Shown here: piece by piece, positions 8,837-17,384 of the stretch | Layout of the letters: each line of letters starts with the position of its first letter | Numbering within the stretch: position 1 is the stretch's first letter | DNA from: Alphaproteobacteria bacterium | GTDB lineage: Bacteria; Pseudomonadota; Alphaproteobacteria; Rickettsiales; UBA998 | DNA length: 64,000 nucleotides | Reading direction: 5' to 3' | NCBI GenBank assembly: GCA_004292675.1 | Contig: RDXO01000021.1 | Location: 1-64,000 of the forward strand | Program-made: the position numbers and the translations under genes | The notes under the pieces: generated by a model | The model's database searches: none | What the model was told of the DNA's origin: nothing | What the model saw: only the letters and a program-made list of their open reading frames with translations

Positions 8837-9808
8837 ATGAAACGATTATTGCTTTGTTGTGTCTATCTTCTAACCTCTATCGTGCTTATACCTTGTGCAG
8901 GTGAAGCGCGTGATGAACTTCCTGTGATTATTGTCACCATCAAACCGTTGCACGCCATTGTGCAGCAGATTGTACGCGATGATGCGACGATTATTCGTTT
9001 AGTGCCTGATGGGCAGTCGCCCTCTGAAATAGCACTAAGCCCACAGCAAGTGATGCAGCTTGAACAGGCGGATGCTGTAGTGATGATGGATCGTGCGCTC
9101 GAACCCGCCATGATGCCCTTTGCATCAGATGATGAACATCGTCATAAAGTGGCGGTGATGAGTATGATTCGCACGTTAAAAATACTACCCGCTCGTGATG
9201 CGTGGATGCGTATTGATGACCCTTCTCATGGATTTTTCAAATCGAAACAGAATCCTTTTGATCATGATCCGTATATGTGGTTGGATGTGCGTAATCAGCA
9301 TTTAATGATGGGATATATAGCAGAATTTCTGGGTATGAAGCTACCACAGCATCGCGCTATCTTCCTTAAGCGGGCGCGCAAGGCGCAAAAACGCCTAGAG
9401 GGATTGGATAAGGAGATAGAAACAAAAATTGAACCACTCAAAAATTATCCTTTTATGATGGTGCATGATGTGCTGCATTATTTTGAAAATCGCTATGGGG
9501 TGAAATCAATGGGATCGATTGATCTTGCATCACTCAGCGTGACCCCCATACAAAAGGATCGTGTGCAGATGGTGCTAGCAAAGCATAAGGTGCAATGTGT
9601 TGTTTATCCACAAGGTGCGTATGAAGACACTATACTGACGATGATTGGAACTTATCCGAAACGCACCTTTGCAGCGATTGATATTTTTGGCTATGATGTG
9701 CCATTAAATGATACGTTTTTTCCGCAGTTGATGCATAATTTGGTGGATGTGCTAACCCCATGTTTGCGTGCTAATCCGAAACCAGCTCGTTCTCCAAAAC
9801 AATCGTAA
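8837..9808 (+). CDS. ZnuA-like metal ABC transporter substrate-binding protein with altered ligands
   Basis: A 323-residue protein with a signal peptide (MKRLLLCCVYLLTSIVLIPC, cleavage probably after GEA). It has the cluster A-I fold seen in zinc/manganese binding proteins: IVTIKPLHAIVQQIV, LSPQQVMQLEQADAVVMM, DPYMWLDVRNQ and MVHDVLHYFENRYG. In ZnuA the ligands are His in PxHxYxLxP, His in DPHxWL and His in the HDAxxYF motif. Here the first is Ser/Glu and the second Tyr; only the third remains. Zinc affinity is therefore doubtful and it may bind another ligand. No permease or ATPase genes are adjacent. tilS begins two bases after the stop. Confidence 0.75.
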   Translation: MKRLLLCCVYLLTSIVLIPCAGEARDELPVIIVTIKPLHAIVQQIVRDDATIIRLVPDGQSPSEIALSPQQVMQLEQADAVVMMDRALEPAMMPFASDDEHRHKVAVMSMIRTLKILPARDAWMRIDDPSHGFFKSKQNPFDHDPYMWLDVRNQHLMMGYIAEFLGMKLPQHRAIFLKRARKAQKRLEGLDKEIETKIEPLKNYPFMMVHDVLHYFENRYGVKSMGSIDLASLSVTPIQKDRVQMVLAKHKVQCVVYPQGAYEDTILTMIGTYPKRTFAAIDIFGYDVPLNDTFFPQLMHNLVDVLTPCLRANPKPARSPKQS

Positions 9809-9809
9809 T

Positions 9810-11093
9810 ATGCCTATGCCTGATTTAATGATGCTACGTAGTTCTGAACCTCTTGCCGTTGCCACATCGGGTGGCAGTGATAGTATGGCATTAGTATGTG
9901 CCTTGAAGGAGCGTGAACCTGATCGCACCATTATTGCTCTGCATGTGGATCATCGTTTGCGCACTTCATCAACGCAGGAAGCACATCAACTGCAAAAATG
10001 GCTTGAGGCGCGATCTATCCCATGCGTCATACTCACCATTGATCCGCCTTTGGATCGTGAGGCGGGCAATCTGGCAGCGCAGGCACGCATCGCACGTTAT
10101 GCCTTGATGGAAGGATGGTGTCTGCACCATGATGTTCACCTGCTTGCTACCGCGCACCATCTTGGGGATCAAGCGGAAACCTTTTTGATGCGCCTTGCTC
10201 GTGGCAGTGGGGTAGATGGGCTTAGTTGTATCGCGCAGGAGCGCATACAACCCTCTGGCATACGCTTAATTCGCCCGATATTGCATTGGTGCAAAGAGGA
10301 TGCGATTAATTTTTTGCAGCAACGCCACATTCCTTGGATAGAAGACCCTACCAACCAATTATCCTGCTATCAGCGGAATCGTTGGCGGATGATGATGCCA
10401 CAATTAGCAGCGGAAGGGTTAAGTGTTGCACGGCTTGCACGTCATGCGGAACATATGGCGCGCCTTGCCGATTTTATGCAGCAACACACCGCTGCATGGT
10501 TGCAGCAGCATGAGGTATTCGCTCCTCAAGCCTATGCCATATTGCCCTATGATGCATGGTGTGAGGCGCATGAAGAACTGGCGTTGCGCCTGTTACGTGC
10601 TTGTTTGGTGCATATTCAGCCTTATAAAACCCCTCGTTTTGATGCGTTAGAGCAGCTCTATCACGCCCTCCATAGTTCTGCACCCAAACCGCATACGTTG
10701 CATGGATGTATGATACGAACACGGCACAATCAGATTTTTATCTATCGTGAAATGGCACATTGCAGCCCGCACATCACCCTATCTTCTGTCCCGCAATTAT
10801 GGGATGATCGGGTGATGGTGGCATGTGCTGCACCATCCCCTGTGCAGTGCGGTGCATTAGGCGTGCGTGGCTTAGCATGGTTGCGCAAAAACATTCCTGA
10901 TGGTGTTCCTGACCTTCCCGCAACTCTTTTGCATAGTTTACCGACATTCTTCCATCTTGAAGAACCGATTGCGATACCCCATATTGACTATTATGCACAT
11001 ACGTGTGAAAAAGAGAATATACTCATCGCACATGAAGATGCTTCGCATCAAAATGTGGAAACGATGAGTATCTTTAATGAGATATACCCTTAA
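9810..11093 (+). CDS. tilS: tRNA(Ile)-lysidine synthetase TilS with repeat-derived C-terminus
   Basis: A 427-residue N-type ATP pyrophosphatase that converts C34 of tRNA(Ile2) to lysidine so that it reads AUA. The P-loop is AVATSGGSDSMALVCAL. The supporting motifs are HVDHRLR, ATAHHLGDQAETFLMRLARG and DPTNQ. The ATG at 9810 follows the znuA-like stop by one base; the frame is open further upstream inside that gene. The final 15 or so residues (from about QNVETMSIF to the end) are encoded by a dispersed palindromic repeat whose other copy lies at 34724-34812, so the original C-terminus has been replaced or extended. The C-terminal domain is otherwise weakly conserved. Confidence 0.9.
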   Translation: MPMPDLMMLRSSEPLAVATSGGSDSMALVCALKEREPDRTIIALHVDHRLRTSSTQEAHQLQKWLEARSIPCVILTIDPPLDREAGNLAAQARIARYALMEGWCLHHDVHLLATAHHLGDQAETFLMRLARGSGVDGLSCIAQERIQPSGIRLIRPILHWCKEDAINFLQQRHIPWIEDPTNQLSCYQRNRWRMMMPQLAAEGLSVARLARHAEHMARLADFMQQHTAAWLQQHEVFAPQAYAILPYDAWCEAHEELALRLLRACLVHIQPYKTPRFDALEQLYHALHSSAPKPHTLHGCMIRTRHNQIFIYREMAHCSPHITLSSVPQLWDDRVMVACAAPSPVQCGALGVRGLAWLRKNIPDGVPDLPATLLHSLPTFFHLEEPIAIPHIDYYAHTCEKENILIAHEDASHQNVETMSIFNEIYP

Positions 11094-11137
11094 TTTCACT
11101 TACAAGGACTCAAGTCCTTCAAGTGAAACGGGTATAT
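11047..11137. repeat. 90-bp palindromic repeat, copy 1 (overlaps tilS 3' end)
   Basis: Nearly identical (about 85-90% by eye) to the reverse complement of 34724-34812. Shared blocks are CAAAATGTGGAAACGATGAG, GATATACCCTTAATTT and the hairpin AAGGACTCAAGTCCTT with flanking arms. The first 47 bases are coding (the end of tilS); the rest is a strong hairpin that may terminate tilS before ftsH. Confidence 0.85.
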
Positions 11138-11169
11138 AATGTGTTTAATGCATAATAGCGTAGGAATCG

Positions 11170-13119
11170 ATGCCGAATTTTAGTCGTAATATATTTATCT
11201 GGGTGGGAGTATTTTTTGTACTCGTGCTTATCTTTGATGCTGTCGAATCAAATGTGCAGCAAGGAGGCTTCCAACAAGCCTCATTCTCGCAATTTCTCGC
11301 AAGCGTTGAACGAGGAGAAGTGAGGGAAGTCGTATTGAAACGCACCAATGAAGGGGCGCGTCAAGTGATTGGAACATATACAAGCGGTACACGCTTTATG
11401 ACATCTGCTCCTGAATATCCTGCCTTGGTTGACGTGTTGAAGCAAAATGGCGTAGAAATGAGTGCGCAATATCCTGAAGCACCCGTCGGTGGTGTGCTTG
11501 GTTGGTTCTTATCCTTTGTATTGCCCTTTGTTGTGGTCATTGGCATTTACATGCTGATTATGCGTCAGATGCAGGGCGGTGGTCGTGGCGGTGGGGCGAT
11601 GGGATTTGGAAAATCACGGGCGCGTTTGCTCACTGAGAAAAGCGAGCGTAAAACCTTCACAGATGTGGCGGGTGTTGAAGAAGCAAAAGATGAACTGCAA
11701 GAAGTGGTGGATTTCTTGAAAGACCCTGGGAAATTTCAGCGTTTAGGCGGAAAAATTCCTAAAGGCTGTTTGCTTGTTGGTCCTCCTGGGACGGGTAAAA
11801 CATTGCTGGCGCGTGCTATTGCAGGTGAGGCAGGTGTGCCATTTTTCACCATATCGGGTTCGGATTTCGTTGAGATGTTTGTGGGTGTGGGTGCAAGCCG
11901 TGTGCGTGATATGTTTGAACAGGGAAAGAAAAATGCTCCGTGCATCATCTTTATTGATGAGATTGATGCGGTTGGACGATCCCGTGGTGTCGGGCTTGGT
12001 GGCGGCAATGATGAACGTGAACAAACCCTCAATCAGTTGTTGGTAGAGATGGATGGGTTTGAATCGAATGAAGGCGTGATTTTGATTGCGGCAACCAACC
12101 GCCCTGATGTGCTTGACCCTGCGTTGCTTCGTCCGGGACGATTTGATCGTCAGATTGTCGTGCCGAACCCTGATGTAACGGGGCGTGAATCCATTTTGAA
12201 CGTACATGGTAAAAAAGTACCGCTTTCTCCTGATGTGGACATTCGCGTGTTGGCACGTGGTACGCCGGGCTTTTCGGGTGCAGACCTTGCCAATCTTGTG
12301 AATGAAGCTGCATTGCTTGCAGCGCGCCGTGACAAGAAAGTCGTCACCATGAAAGAGCTGGAAGATGCTAAAGATAAGGTGATGATGGGTGCAGAACGTA
12401 AATCCATGGTGATGAGCGAAGAAGAAAAACGTATGACTGCCTATCATGAGGGGGGACATGCGATTGTATCGCTGCATTGCCCTGCTTCTGATCCAATCCA
12501 TAAAGCGACGATCATTCCACGTGGGCGCGCTCTTGGTATGGTGATGCGCTTGCCTGAAGGCGATAAGCTCTCCTATCATCGTGATAAAATGCATGATGAT
12601 CTTGCCGTTGCGATGGGCGGACGTGTTGCCGAAGAGCTGATTTTTGGTTATGATAAAGTATCAAGCGGTGCATCGTCTGATATTAAATATGCGACACGTT
12701 TAGCGCGGGCGATGGTTTCAGAATGGGGTATGAGCGATGCGCTTGGACCTATTCTTTATGGATCAGATCAAGAATCTGGCTATCTTGGTGGTGGCGGTGG
12801 ACGCGGATCGGTATCGGAAGGTACGCAAGAATTGGTAGATGCCGAAGTGAAACGCTTAGTGCAAGAAGCCAATGATCGTGCAAAAAATATATTGATTGAA
12901 CATCGTGAAGAATTGGAACGCTTGGCACTCGCTCTGCTTGAATATGAAACCTTAAATGGTGATGAAATCAAGCAGGTGATTGCAGGGGGACAACCTAACC
13001 GTGAATCGAGCAGCCGTCCCGCTGTTCGCAAAATGCGTTCTGCTTTTCCACGTGGCAGCACAAAGGCAGATGAGCAGAACATCAAAGGTGATGTGGATGT
13101 ATTGGATCGGGAGGAATAG
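11170..13119 (+). CDS. ftsH: ATP-dependent zinc metalloprotease FtsH
   Basis: A 649-residue inner-membrane AAA+ protease that degrades unassembled membrane proteins and regulatory substrates. Two N-terminal membrane helices (about 7-25 and 110-130) flank a periplasmic domain. The AAA module has Walker A GPPGTGKT at residues 204-211, Walker [12 protein letters not shown], and the second region of homology [20 protein letters not shown]. The zinc site is HEGGH at about 426-430 (usually HEAGH), with the distal acidic ligand in the following helix. The tail is charged and disordered. It starts about 75 bases after tilS, the usual alphaproteobacterial tilS-ftsH order, and acpS follows six bases later. 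Confidence 0.97.
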   Translation: MPNFSRNIFIWVGVFFVLVLIFDAVESNVQQGGFQQASFSQFLASVERGEVREVVLKRTNEGARQVIGTYTSGTRFMTSAPEYPALVDVLKQNGVEMSAQYPEAPVGGVLGWFLSFVLPFVVVIGIYMLIMRQMQGGGRGGGAMGFGKSRARLLTEKSERKTFTDVAGVEEAKDELQEVVDFLKDPGKFQRLGGKIPKGCLLVGPPGTGKTLLARAIAGEAGVPFFTISGSDFVEMFVGVGASRVRDMFEQGKKNAPCIIFIDEIDAVGRSRGVGLGGGNDEREQTLNQLLVEMDGFESNEGVILIAATNRPDVLDPALLRPGRFDRQIVVPNPDVTGRESILNVHGKKVPLSPDVDIRVLARGTPGFSGADLANLVNEAALLAARRDKKVVTMKELEDAKDKVMMGAERKSMVMSEEEKRMTAYHEGGHAIVSLHCPASDPIHKATIIPRGRALGMVMRLPEGDKLSYHRDKMHDDLAVAMGGRVAEELIFGYDKVSSGASSDIKYATRLARAMVSEWGMSDALGPILYGSDQESGYLGGGGGRGSVSEGTQELVDAEVKRLVQEANDRAKNILIEHREELERLALALLEYETLNGDEIKQVIAGGQPNRESSSRPAVRKMRSAFPRGSTKADEQNIKGDVDVLDREE

Positions 13120-13125
13120 AGCCTT

Positions 13126-13518
13126 ATGTCTGTGCTGGGTATTGGTACGGACATCGTGGATAGCCGACGGTTGCAGCGTCTTATAGTGCGCCGTGGTGAG
13201 AAAGCCTTGGATCGCATTTTCACGGTAGATGAGCGGGCTTATGCAGAATCCGCAACCTTTGAGGAGCGGCGGTTATTGCGTTATGCGAATCGTTATGCCG
13301 CAAAAGAAGCCTGCCTTAAAGCACTTTCAGGGCGTGGATATGGCATTCATTGGCACGATATAGAGATTACTCGTCATGCATCAGGTGCGCCTTCTTTGGT
13401 GCTGCATGGGGCAGCCCATAGGCGCGCCCTTGCCTTGCATCCCAACTATCAACTGCATCTTTCTTTAAGTGATGAAGCACCCTATGCTATGGCGTATGTG
13501 CTGTTGTGCGGTGTCTAG
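13126..13518 (+). CDS. acpS: holo-[acyl-carrier-protein] synthase
   Basis: A 130-residue phosphopantetheinyl transferase that moves 4'-phosphopantetheine from CoA to Ser of acyl carrier protein. The metal-binding motif GIGTDIVDSRRL near the start and the second motif RYAAKEACLKAL near residue 65 are intact. The length is normal. It follows ftsH by six bases and is probably co-transcribed with it. Confidence 0.93.
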   Translation: MSVLGIGTDIVDSRRLQRLIVRRGEKALDRIFTVDERAYAESATFEERRLLRYANRYAAKEACLKALSGRGYGIHWHDIEITRHASGAPSLVLHGAAHRRALALHPNYQLHLSLSDEAPYAMAYVLLCGV

Positions 13519-13603
13519 GCAACAATCATGCAATGTGGTTGTGCGTGTATTCATAGTTTCGTGCGCTTTCATTGCGGTTAGGTGATTCTTGCGCCATGAT
13601 AAA

Positions 13604-15883
13604 ATGATGATAGAATTATATTGTACGCTGGATCGCACTAAGCATATTCCTGTATCAGTGAGTTTTGATGCTGGATTAGGGCGTTGGTCGGTGCGGATCA
13701 TGATGCATCTTTTACGGCGTGATCGTTTGAAGCAGTTTCTAACCCATCATCTTAGACTGCATTGTGGGAATCGTGAGCTATGTTTTGTGCGCGAAGGTGA
13801 TGTGTTATTGGCGGAAGTGAGTGACATGCCGATAGTTGATCCGTGTAGTGTGATGCTACGCCATGCACCGATGGTACGCGTGCGGGTGCAAGACGGGCAA
13901 CTTATGCATGATTTAGCCGATCATCATCGCCTCAGCGTGATGGAATTGCGTATGCTGGGGCAATATCCTCATGCGCATGTACCCTATAGCCGTGCAGGGG
14001 ATATTTGGGAGCGTGTTCATAGTTATTTGCGCACAGATTTACATACGCATCTTTCCTCACAAATTAGCTCTGAAGGGTTGTTAGAAGTCGCATCCATGCA
14101 TGATGCGCTCTATCCTGTGGAACTGCTTGAACGTCATGGGATTACTACGGAAGGATTAACGCGTCATGTGATGCGATCCACATTTTTCGCACCTGCTCGA
14201 TCAGAAAAATTACGCTGTGAGCAAGAAAATTGCGAGGTAGAGGGCATTTATGTTCGTGAGTTAAAAGAGCAATATCCTCATGCATGGACGCGCTTTATTG
14301 AGGTGTTGCATATTCCCGTTGATGAGGTGCATACTTTTGATATGCTTGAGCGTCAAGTGTACCGTATGCGCAATCCACTCACCAAAAACCCTGCGCTGGT
14401 ACGATCTACTTTGTTGCGCGTTGCGCAAGAATATCGACAACAAGGTATTGATTATGCAGAATTGGCGGTGACGGCAGCGTTTGATACGGCATGGTTACGC
14501 GCTGCAACTGAGGCTATTTTAGAAGCAGAAGAACGCACAGGTGTACAATTACGCTTACTTGCCGCTATACCGCGATCGCTTCCCCCCGTAGAGATGTTGC
14601 ATCAATTAGCCTTGGTGAAATATATCGCGCAACATCCCTATGTTGTGGGGGTGGATTTTTTAGGTTATGAGGCGAATAAAACACAAAATTTTGCATGGGC
14701 ATTGAATCATGTAGCACGCTTTGCAGCGCAACAGGCGCGTGGCATTGCAACGGATAGTACGGGATGGGATTTTGCCGATGATTTTATATTGCGTGTTCAT
14801 GCGGGGGAGAATGGCAAAAATCCTGATAATGTTTCGGAAGTGTTGGATATTGCCTTTCGTCATGGCATAAGGGTGAGGGTGGGTCATGCGGCTTATGGTC
14901 ATGAACGTGATTATCAAGGGATTGCCCGTATTATGGGGCAACGCAATCAACTGATTGTTGAGTTTAACCCTGATTCTAATATGGCGATGAATAATATTGA
15001 TATGGCAGAACAATTACCCATCACGGCATGGGCGCAGGCGGGGATTCCGATTGTGATTGCCTCAGATGGTGCGGGGATTTATCAAACCGATGCACAACAA
15101 TTATTGGCAGCAGGCATGTATGCAGGGCTGGAAGATGCGCATCTGGAGCATATTCTAGCAACAGAACAAAAACATTGTGCGCATCAACAGGCGTTATTTA
15201 TGCGCAAACAGCAGGCATTTATCACGCATTATGCGCATAATGATGCATTTTTCTTAACCTTAGAGCAGCAAACGCGCTACCTCAAACAGCAGGATGCAAT
15301 GCAACGATTAGCCCATAAACGCCCTTTACTCATCGCGGGAGCGTCAGGCAGTAGCTGGAGTCGTATCAGCATTAATCATCAAAAGGAAATAACACGGGCG
15401 ATTCATCAATTAGTCCATAGCCTTGATCCCGACAAAGTCTATTTTGCCCTTGGGCGGATTAAGCATGAAGGGATTGGGCGTATTGTTGATGATGCGATCA
15501 GTGAGTATCTCACTTATCACCCAAATGCGCGCCCTTTTGATGTGGTGGGCATGATTAGCCTGCATCAAAATATGCCAACACTTGCAACGCATCTGAATCA
15601 TATTGTGGTGCTGCATGGTGAGCTTATGTCTGTACCAACGCATATGACAGAAAAACTAGCCTTGCATCACGGATCAGCCTTATATATTGGGGGCAGTGCC
15701 TTCACGCGTGATTTTATCAAGCGATCAGAAGATTTGGGGATACCCTTCGGAGTCATGGCAGAAATTGAAGGGGCATCAGGGGAAAAAGCTCGTGTGTTAG
15801 AATCACAATTTATCTTTCATGGGGCGGCAGGTATGATCCATCAGGTGCGCACTATGCTTGGCGATGATGTGTTTCGTGTATAG
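13604..15883 (+). CDS. adenosine deaminase-like protein with C-terminal SLOG/Rossmann-like domain
   Basis: A multi-domain protein of about 759 residues. The N-terminal 145 residues match nothing I know. The centre (about 145-560) is an adenosine/AMP deaminase-type TIM barrel: metal pair LRTDLHTHLS, HAGENGKNPDNV, RVGHAAYGHERDY, then VEFNPDSNMAMNN and IVIASDGAGIY. In classical deaminases the last motif is SDDP-like; here the second Asp is Gly. After about residue 570 a separate alpha/beta region begins with LLIAGASGSSWSRI and FALGRIKHEGIGRIVDDAI, resembling nucleotide-binding SLOG/LOG folds. The start is uncertain: an in-frame TTG at 13589 has an AGGTGA too close, while ATG at 13604 lacks a good ribosome site. 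Substrate and role are unknown; a nucleotide-related signalling or defence role is possible. Confidence 0.65.
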   Translation: MMIELYCTLDRTKHIPVSVSFDAGLGRWSVRIMMHLLRRDRLKQFLTHHLRLHCGNRELCFVREGDVLLAEVSDMPIVDPCSVMLRHAPMVRVRVQDGQLMHDLADHHRLSVMELRMLGQYPHAHVPYSRAGDIWERVHSYLRTDLHTHLSSQISSEGLLEVASMHDALYPVELLERHGITTEGLTRHVMRSTFFAPARSEKLRCEQENCEVEGIYVRELKEQYPHAWTRFIEVLHIPVDEVHTFDMLERQVYRMRNPLTKNPALVRSTLLRVAQEYRQQGIDYAELAVTAAFDTAWLRAATEAILEAEERTGVQLRLLAAIPRSLPPVEMLHQLALVKYIAQHPYVVGVDFLGYEANKTQNFAWALNHVARFAAQQARGIATDSTGWDFADDFILRVHAGENGKNPDNVSEVLDIAFRHGIRVRVGHAAYGHERDYQGIARIMGQRNQLIVEFNPDSNMAMNNIDMAEQLPITAWAQAGIPIVIASDGAGIYQTDAQQLLAAGMYAGLEDAHLEHILATEQKHCAHQQALFMRKQQAFITHYAHNDAFFLTLEQQTRYLKQQDAMQRLAHKRPLLIAGASGSSWSRISINHQKEITRAIHQLVHSLDPDKVYFALGRIKHEGIGRIVDDAISEYLTYHPNARPFDVVGMISLHQNMPTLATHLNHIVVLHGELMSVPTHMTEKLALHHGSALYIGGSAFTRDFIKRSEDLGIPFGVMAEIEGASGEKARVLESQFIFHGAAGMIHQVRTMLGDDVFRV

Positions 15884-16040
15884 AAATTCTTTGCTTCGTT
15901 CTGTTTTTTTGATTGCATTCTTGTGCTTAATGCGATACAGAGAATGCGGTTTTTCTTGATTTTTCTTTTTATCAGCAATGATAAATAAGTTAAAAGATAG
16001 CTTAGCGATTTGTTGTTTTGATCTTTTAGGAGGCAAATAA

Positions 16041-16259
16041 ATGAGCGCAACGATTTGTGTAGAGACAAAAAATACCCCGCAGCACCCGCTGCTGAGTATT
16101 GAGTCTATCATGGTCTCTGAAAATTGCCTATTCTTTCGTGTTGGATTCAGCACGTCAGACTACCTCAAAGCCAAACAAGGCGAAGATGGTCTCTGGATTC
16201 TAGCAGCAGCGTGCTGTAAATCTGGGGAAGCTGGCAATGAGGACATAGAAACAGATTGA
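16041..16259 (+). CDS. 72-residue peptide, candidate precursor of an ATP-grasp-modified RiPP
   Basis: A short frame with an exceptionally strong ribosome site (TTAGGAGGCAAATAAATG). The peptide has a polar and hydrophobic N-terminal part (residues about 1-50, including SIESIMVSENCLFFRVGF and STSDYLKAKQGEDGLW). A short C-terminal segment AAACCKSGEAGNEDIETD follows, rich in Asp/Glu and carrying Ser, Thr, Lys and two Cys. Hydroxyl or amine donors plus acidic acceptors are what graspetide ligases join. It lies 106 bases upstream of an ATP-grasp ligase with a hairpin in between, a typical precursor-enzyme layout. No family match is claimed; it could also be an unrelated small protein. Confidence 0.5.
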   Translation: MSATICVETKNTPQHPLLSIESIMVSENCLFFRVGFSTSDYLKAKQGEDGLWILAAACCKSGEAGNEDIETD

Positions 16260-16296
16260 GCATCTTGTTCATTCGTTTCAACCATTGATTGTGTTA

Positions 16297-16326
16297 AGAA
16301 AGGGATTGATTTTTCAATCTCTTTCT
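16297..16326 (+). terminator. hairpin between peptide gene and ATP-grasp gene (attenuator-like)
   Basis: AGAAAGGGATTGA at 16297-16309 pairs with TCAATCTCTTTCT at 16314-16326 around a TTTT loop, 12 Watson-Crick pairs and one G-U. It is followed by a pyrimidine-rich stretch. It would let a short peptide transcript accumulate above the ligase transcript. Confidence 0.6.
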
Positions 16327-16365
16327 TTCCTTTGTTGTTTATGCGCAAGCGCACCCACACGGACT

Positions 16366-17301
16366 ATGAACATTCATGTTGCTATTATTGCAGAAAAAAA
16401 TGATTTGACTGCACTAGGCGTTGCATCGGAATTAAACGATCTTGGTGTTGAAAGCACCACGTTTAATTATCTTGATCTTCGGACGGTTACGCATGATTTT
16501 CAACGAGGTTTTCCCAAAAGTTTCTCATCCTTATGGTTGAGGTGGCTTAAAACCAGACCAACGGAAACATTGGTAGAAAAGCATGATCATGCAGAAAGGC
16601 AAGCAGCTTTTACAGGGCTGTTGCTTGAAGCAGATGTGCCAACCATACCAACTCCGTTATGCAATCTCAAAGCGCGCAACAAACTCATTCAGTTGCGACG
16701 TGCTGAGAAGCATTTCAACGTGCCAAAGTGGATTTTTTCTTCTGAAAAGTCTGTGATTTCTGAGAGTTTTTCTTGGGGAAATCAGAGCATTATCTACAAA
16801 CCTCTATCAGCATCCTTGATAGATTTGGAAGATAAATTGTTCGCGCAGGCAAAGCCGAGGGAGATTCAGTTGGATCAGATTATCCATTATGGGGAATCTG
16901 AATACACCGCTCCGCTGTTTTTGCAGCAACGTATTGATTCTGTTGCTGATGTGCGCGTGGTAGTGATAGGGAAAAAAGTTTTTGCTGTTCGCATTCAAAA
17001 GAACAGTGATATCCTTGATTCCCGACTTGAGTGGCTGGATTCTGCGGAAAATTATTCTGTAGTACAGCTTCCTACGCAACTGCATGATGCGATTTTAGCG
17101 TATCAAGCGGAACTCGGTTTGAACTTTGGATGCATGGATTTTCTTGTTGACAAACAAGGCGATTATTGGTTCTTGGAGGTTAATGTGGGCGGTCAGTTTT
17201 CTTGGCTGCAATTCATGTTAGCAAAGCGGGGCGTTGATTGCAACCTTTCAAAAGAGGTGGCACTTCTTCTTGCTGGAAAAGAGCCATTGTTGGTTGAGTG
17301 A
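16366..17301 (+). CDS. ATP-grasp ligase, MvdD/RimK-like (graspetide maturase type)
   Basis: A 311-residue ATP-grasp enzyme. It starts MNIHVAIIAEKNDLTALGV, a Rossmann-like pre-ATP-grasp domain. The centre has the ATP-binding lysine strand SIIYKPLSASL and FLQQRID. The metal-binding end is LNFGCMDFLVDKQGDYWFLE followed by VNVGGQFSWLQF. This last stretch parallels the EVNPNGQWLW-type ending of ATP-grasp peptide maturases that form ester or amide macrocycles on ribosomal peptides; RimK and glutathione synthetase carry different endings. The ATG at 16366 is chosen because homology begins there, though its ribosome site is weak and an in-frame TTG exists at 16285. The upstream 72-residue peptide is the likely substrate. 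No transporter or protease is adjacent. Confidence 0.7.
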   Translation: MNIHVAIIAEKNDLTALGVASELNDLGVESTTFNYLDLRTVTHDFQRGFPKSFSSLWLRWLKTRPTETLVEKHDHAERQAAFTGLLLEADVPTIPTPLCNLKARNKLIQLRRAEKHFNVPKWIFSSEKSVISESFSWGNQSIIYKPLSASLIDLEDKLFAQAKPREIQLDQIIHYGESEYTAPLFLQQRIDSVADVRVVVIGKKVFAVRIQKNSDILDSRLEWLDSAENYSVVQLPTQLHDAILAYQAELGLNFGCMDFLVDKQGDYWFLEVNVGGQFSWLQFMLAKRGVDCNLSKEVALLLAGKEPLLVE

Positions 17302-17320
17302 TGTTGGTTGTGTGATTATG

Positions 17321-17359
17321 CTGATAATGTTATATGTACAATACATATAACATTATCAG
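17321..17359. terminator. bidirectional terminator hairpin, perfect 17-bp stem
   Basis: CTGATAATGTTATATGT at 17321-17337 pairs perfectly with 17343-17359 around ACAAT. It separates the convergent ATP-grasp and redoxin genes. Confidence 0.8.
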
Positions 17360-17384
17360 CGCGCAACGCCCTTTTTTGCCTAAA

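Noticed and set aside
11743-12594. 283-codon open frame on the minus strand inside ftsH
   Set aside because: Fully antisense to a strongly conserved gene; the translation is histidine/threonine-rich shadow sequence with no family features or ribosome site.
15803-16153. 116-codon minus-strand frame over the end of the deaminase-like gene and the peptide gene
   Set aside because: Low-complexity Lys/Asn-rich translation, no ribosome site, and it overlaps the strong start of the 72-residue peptide.
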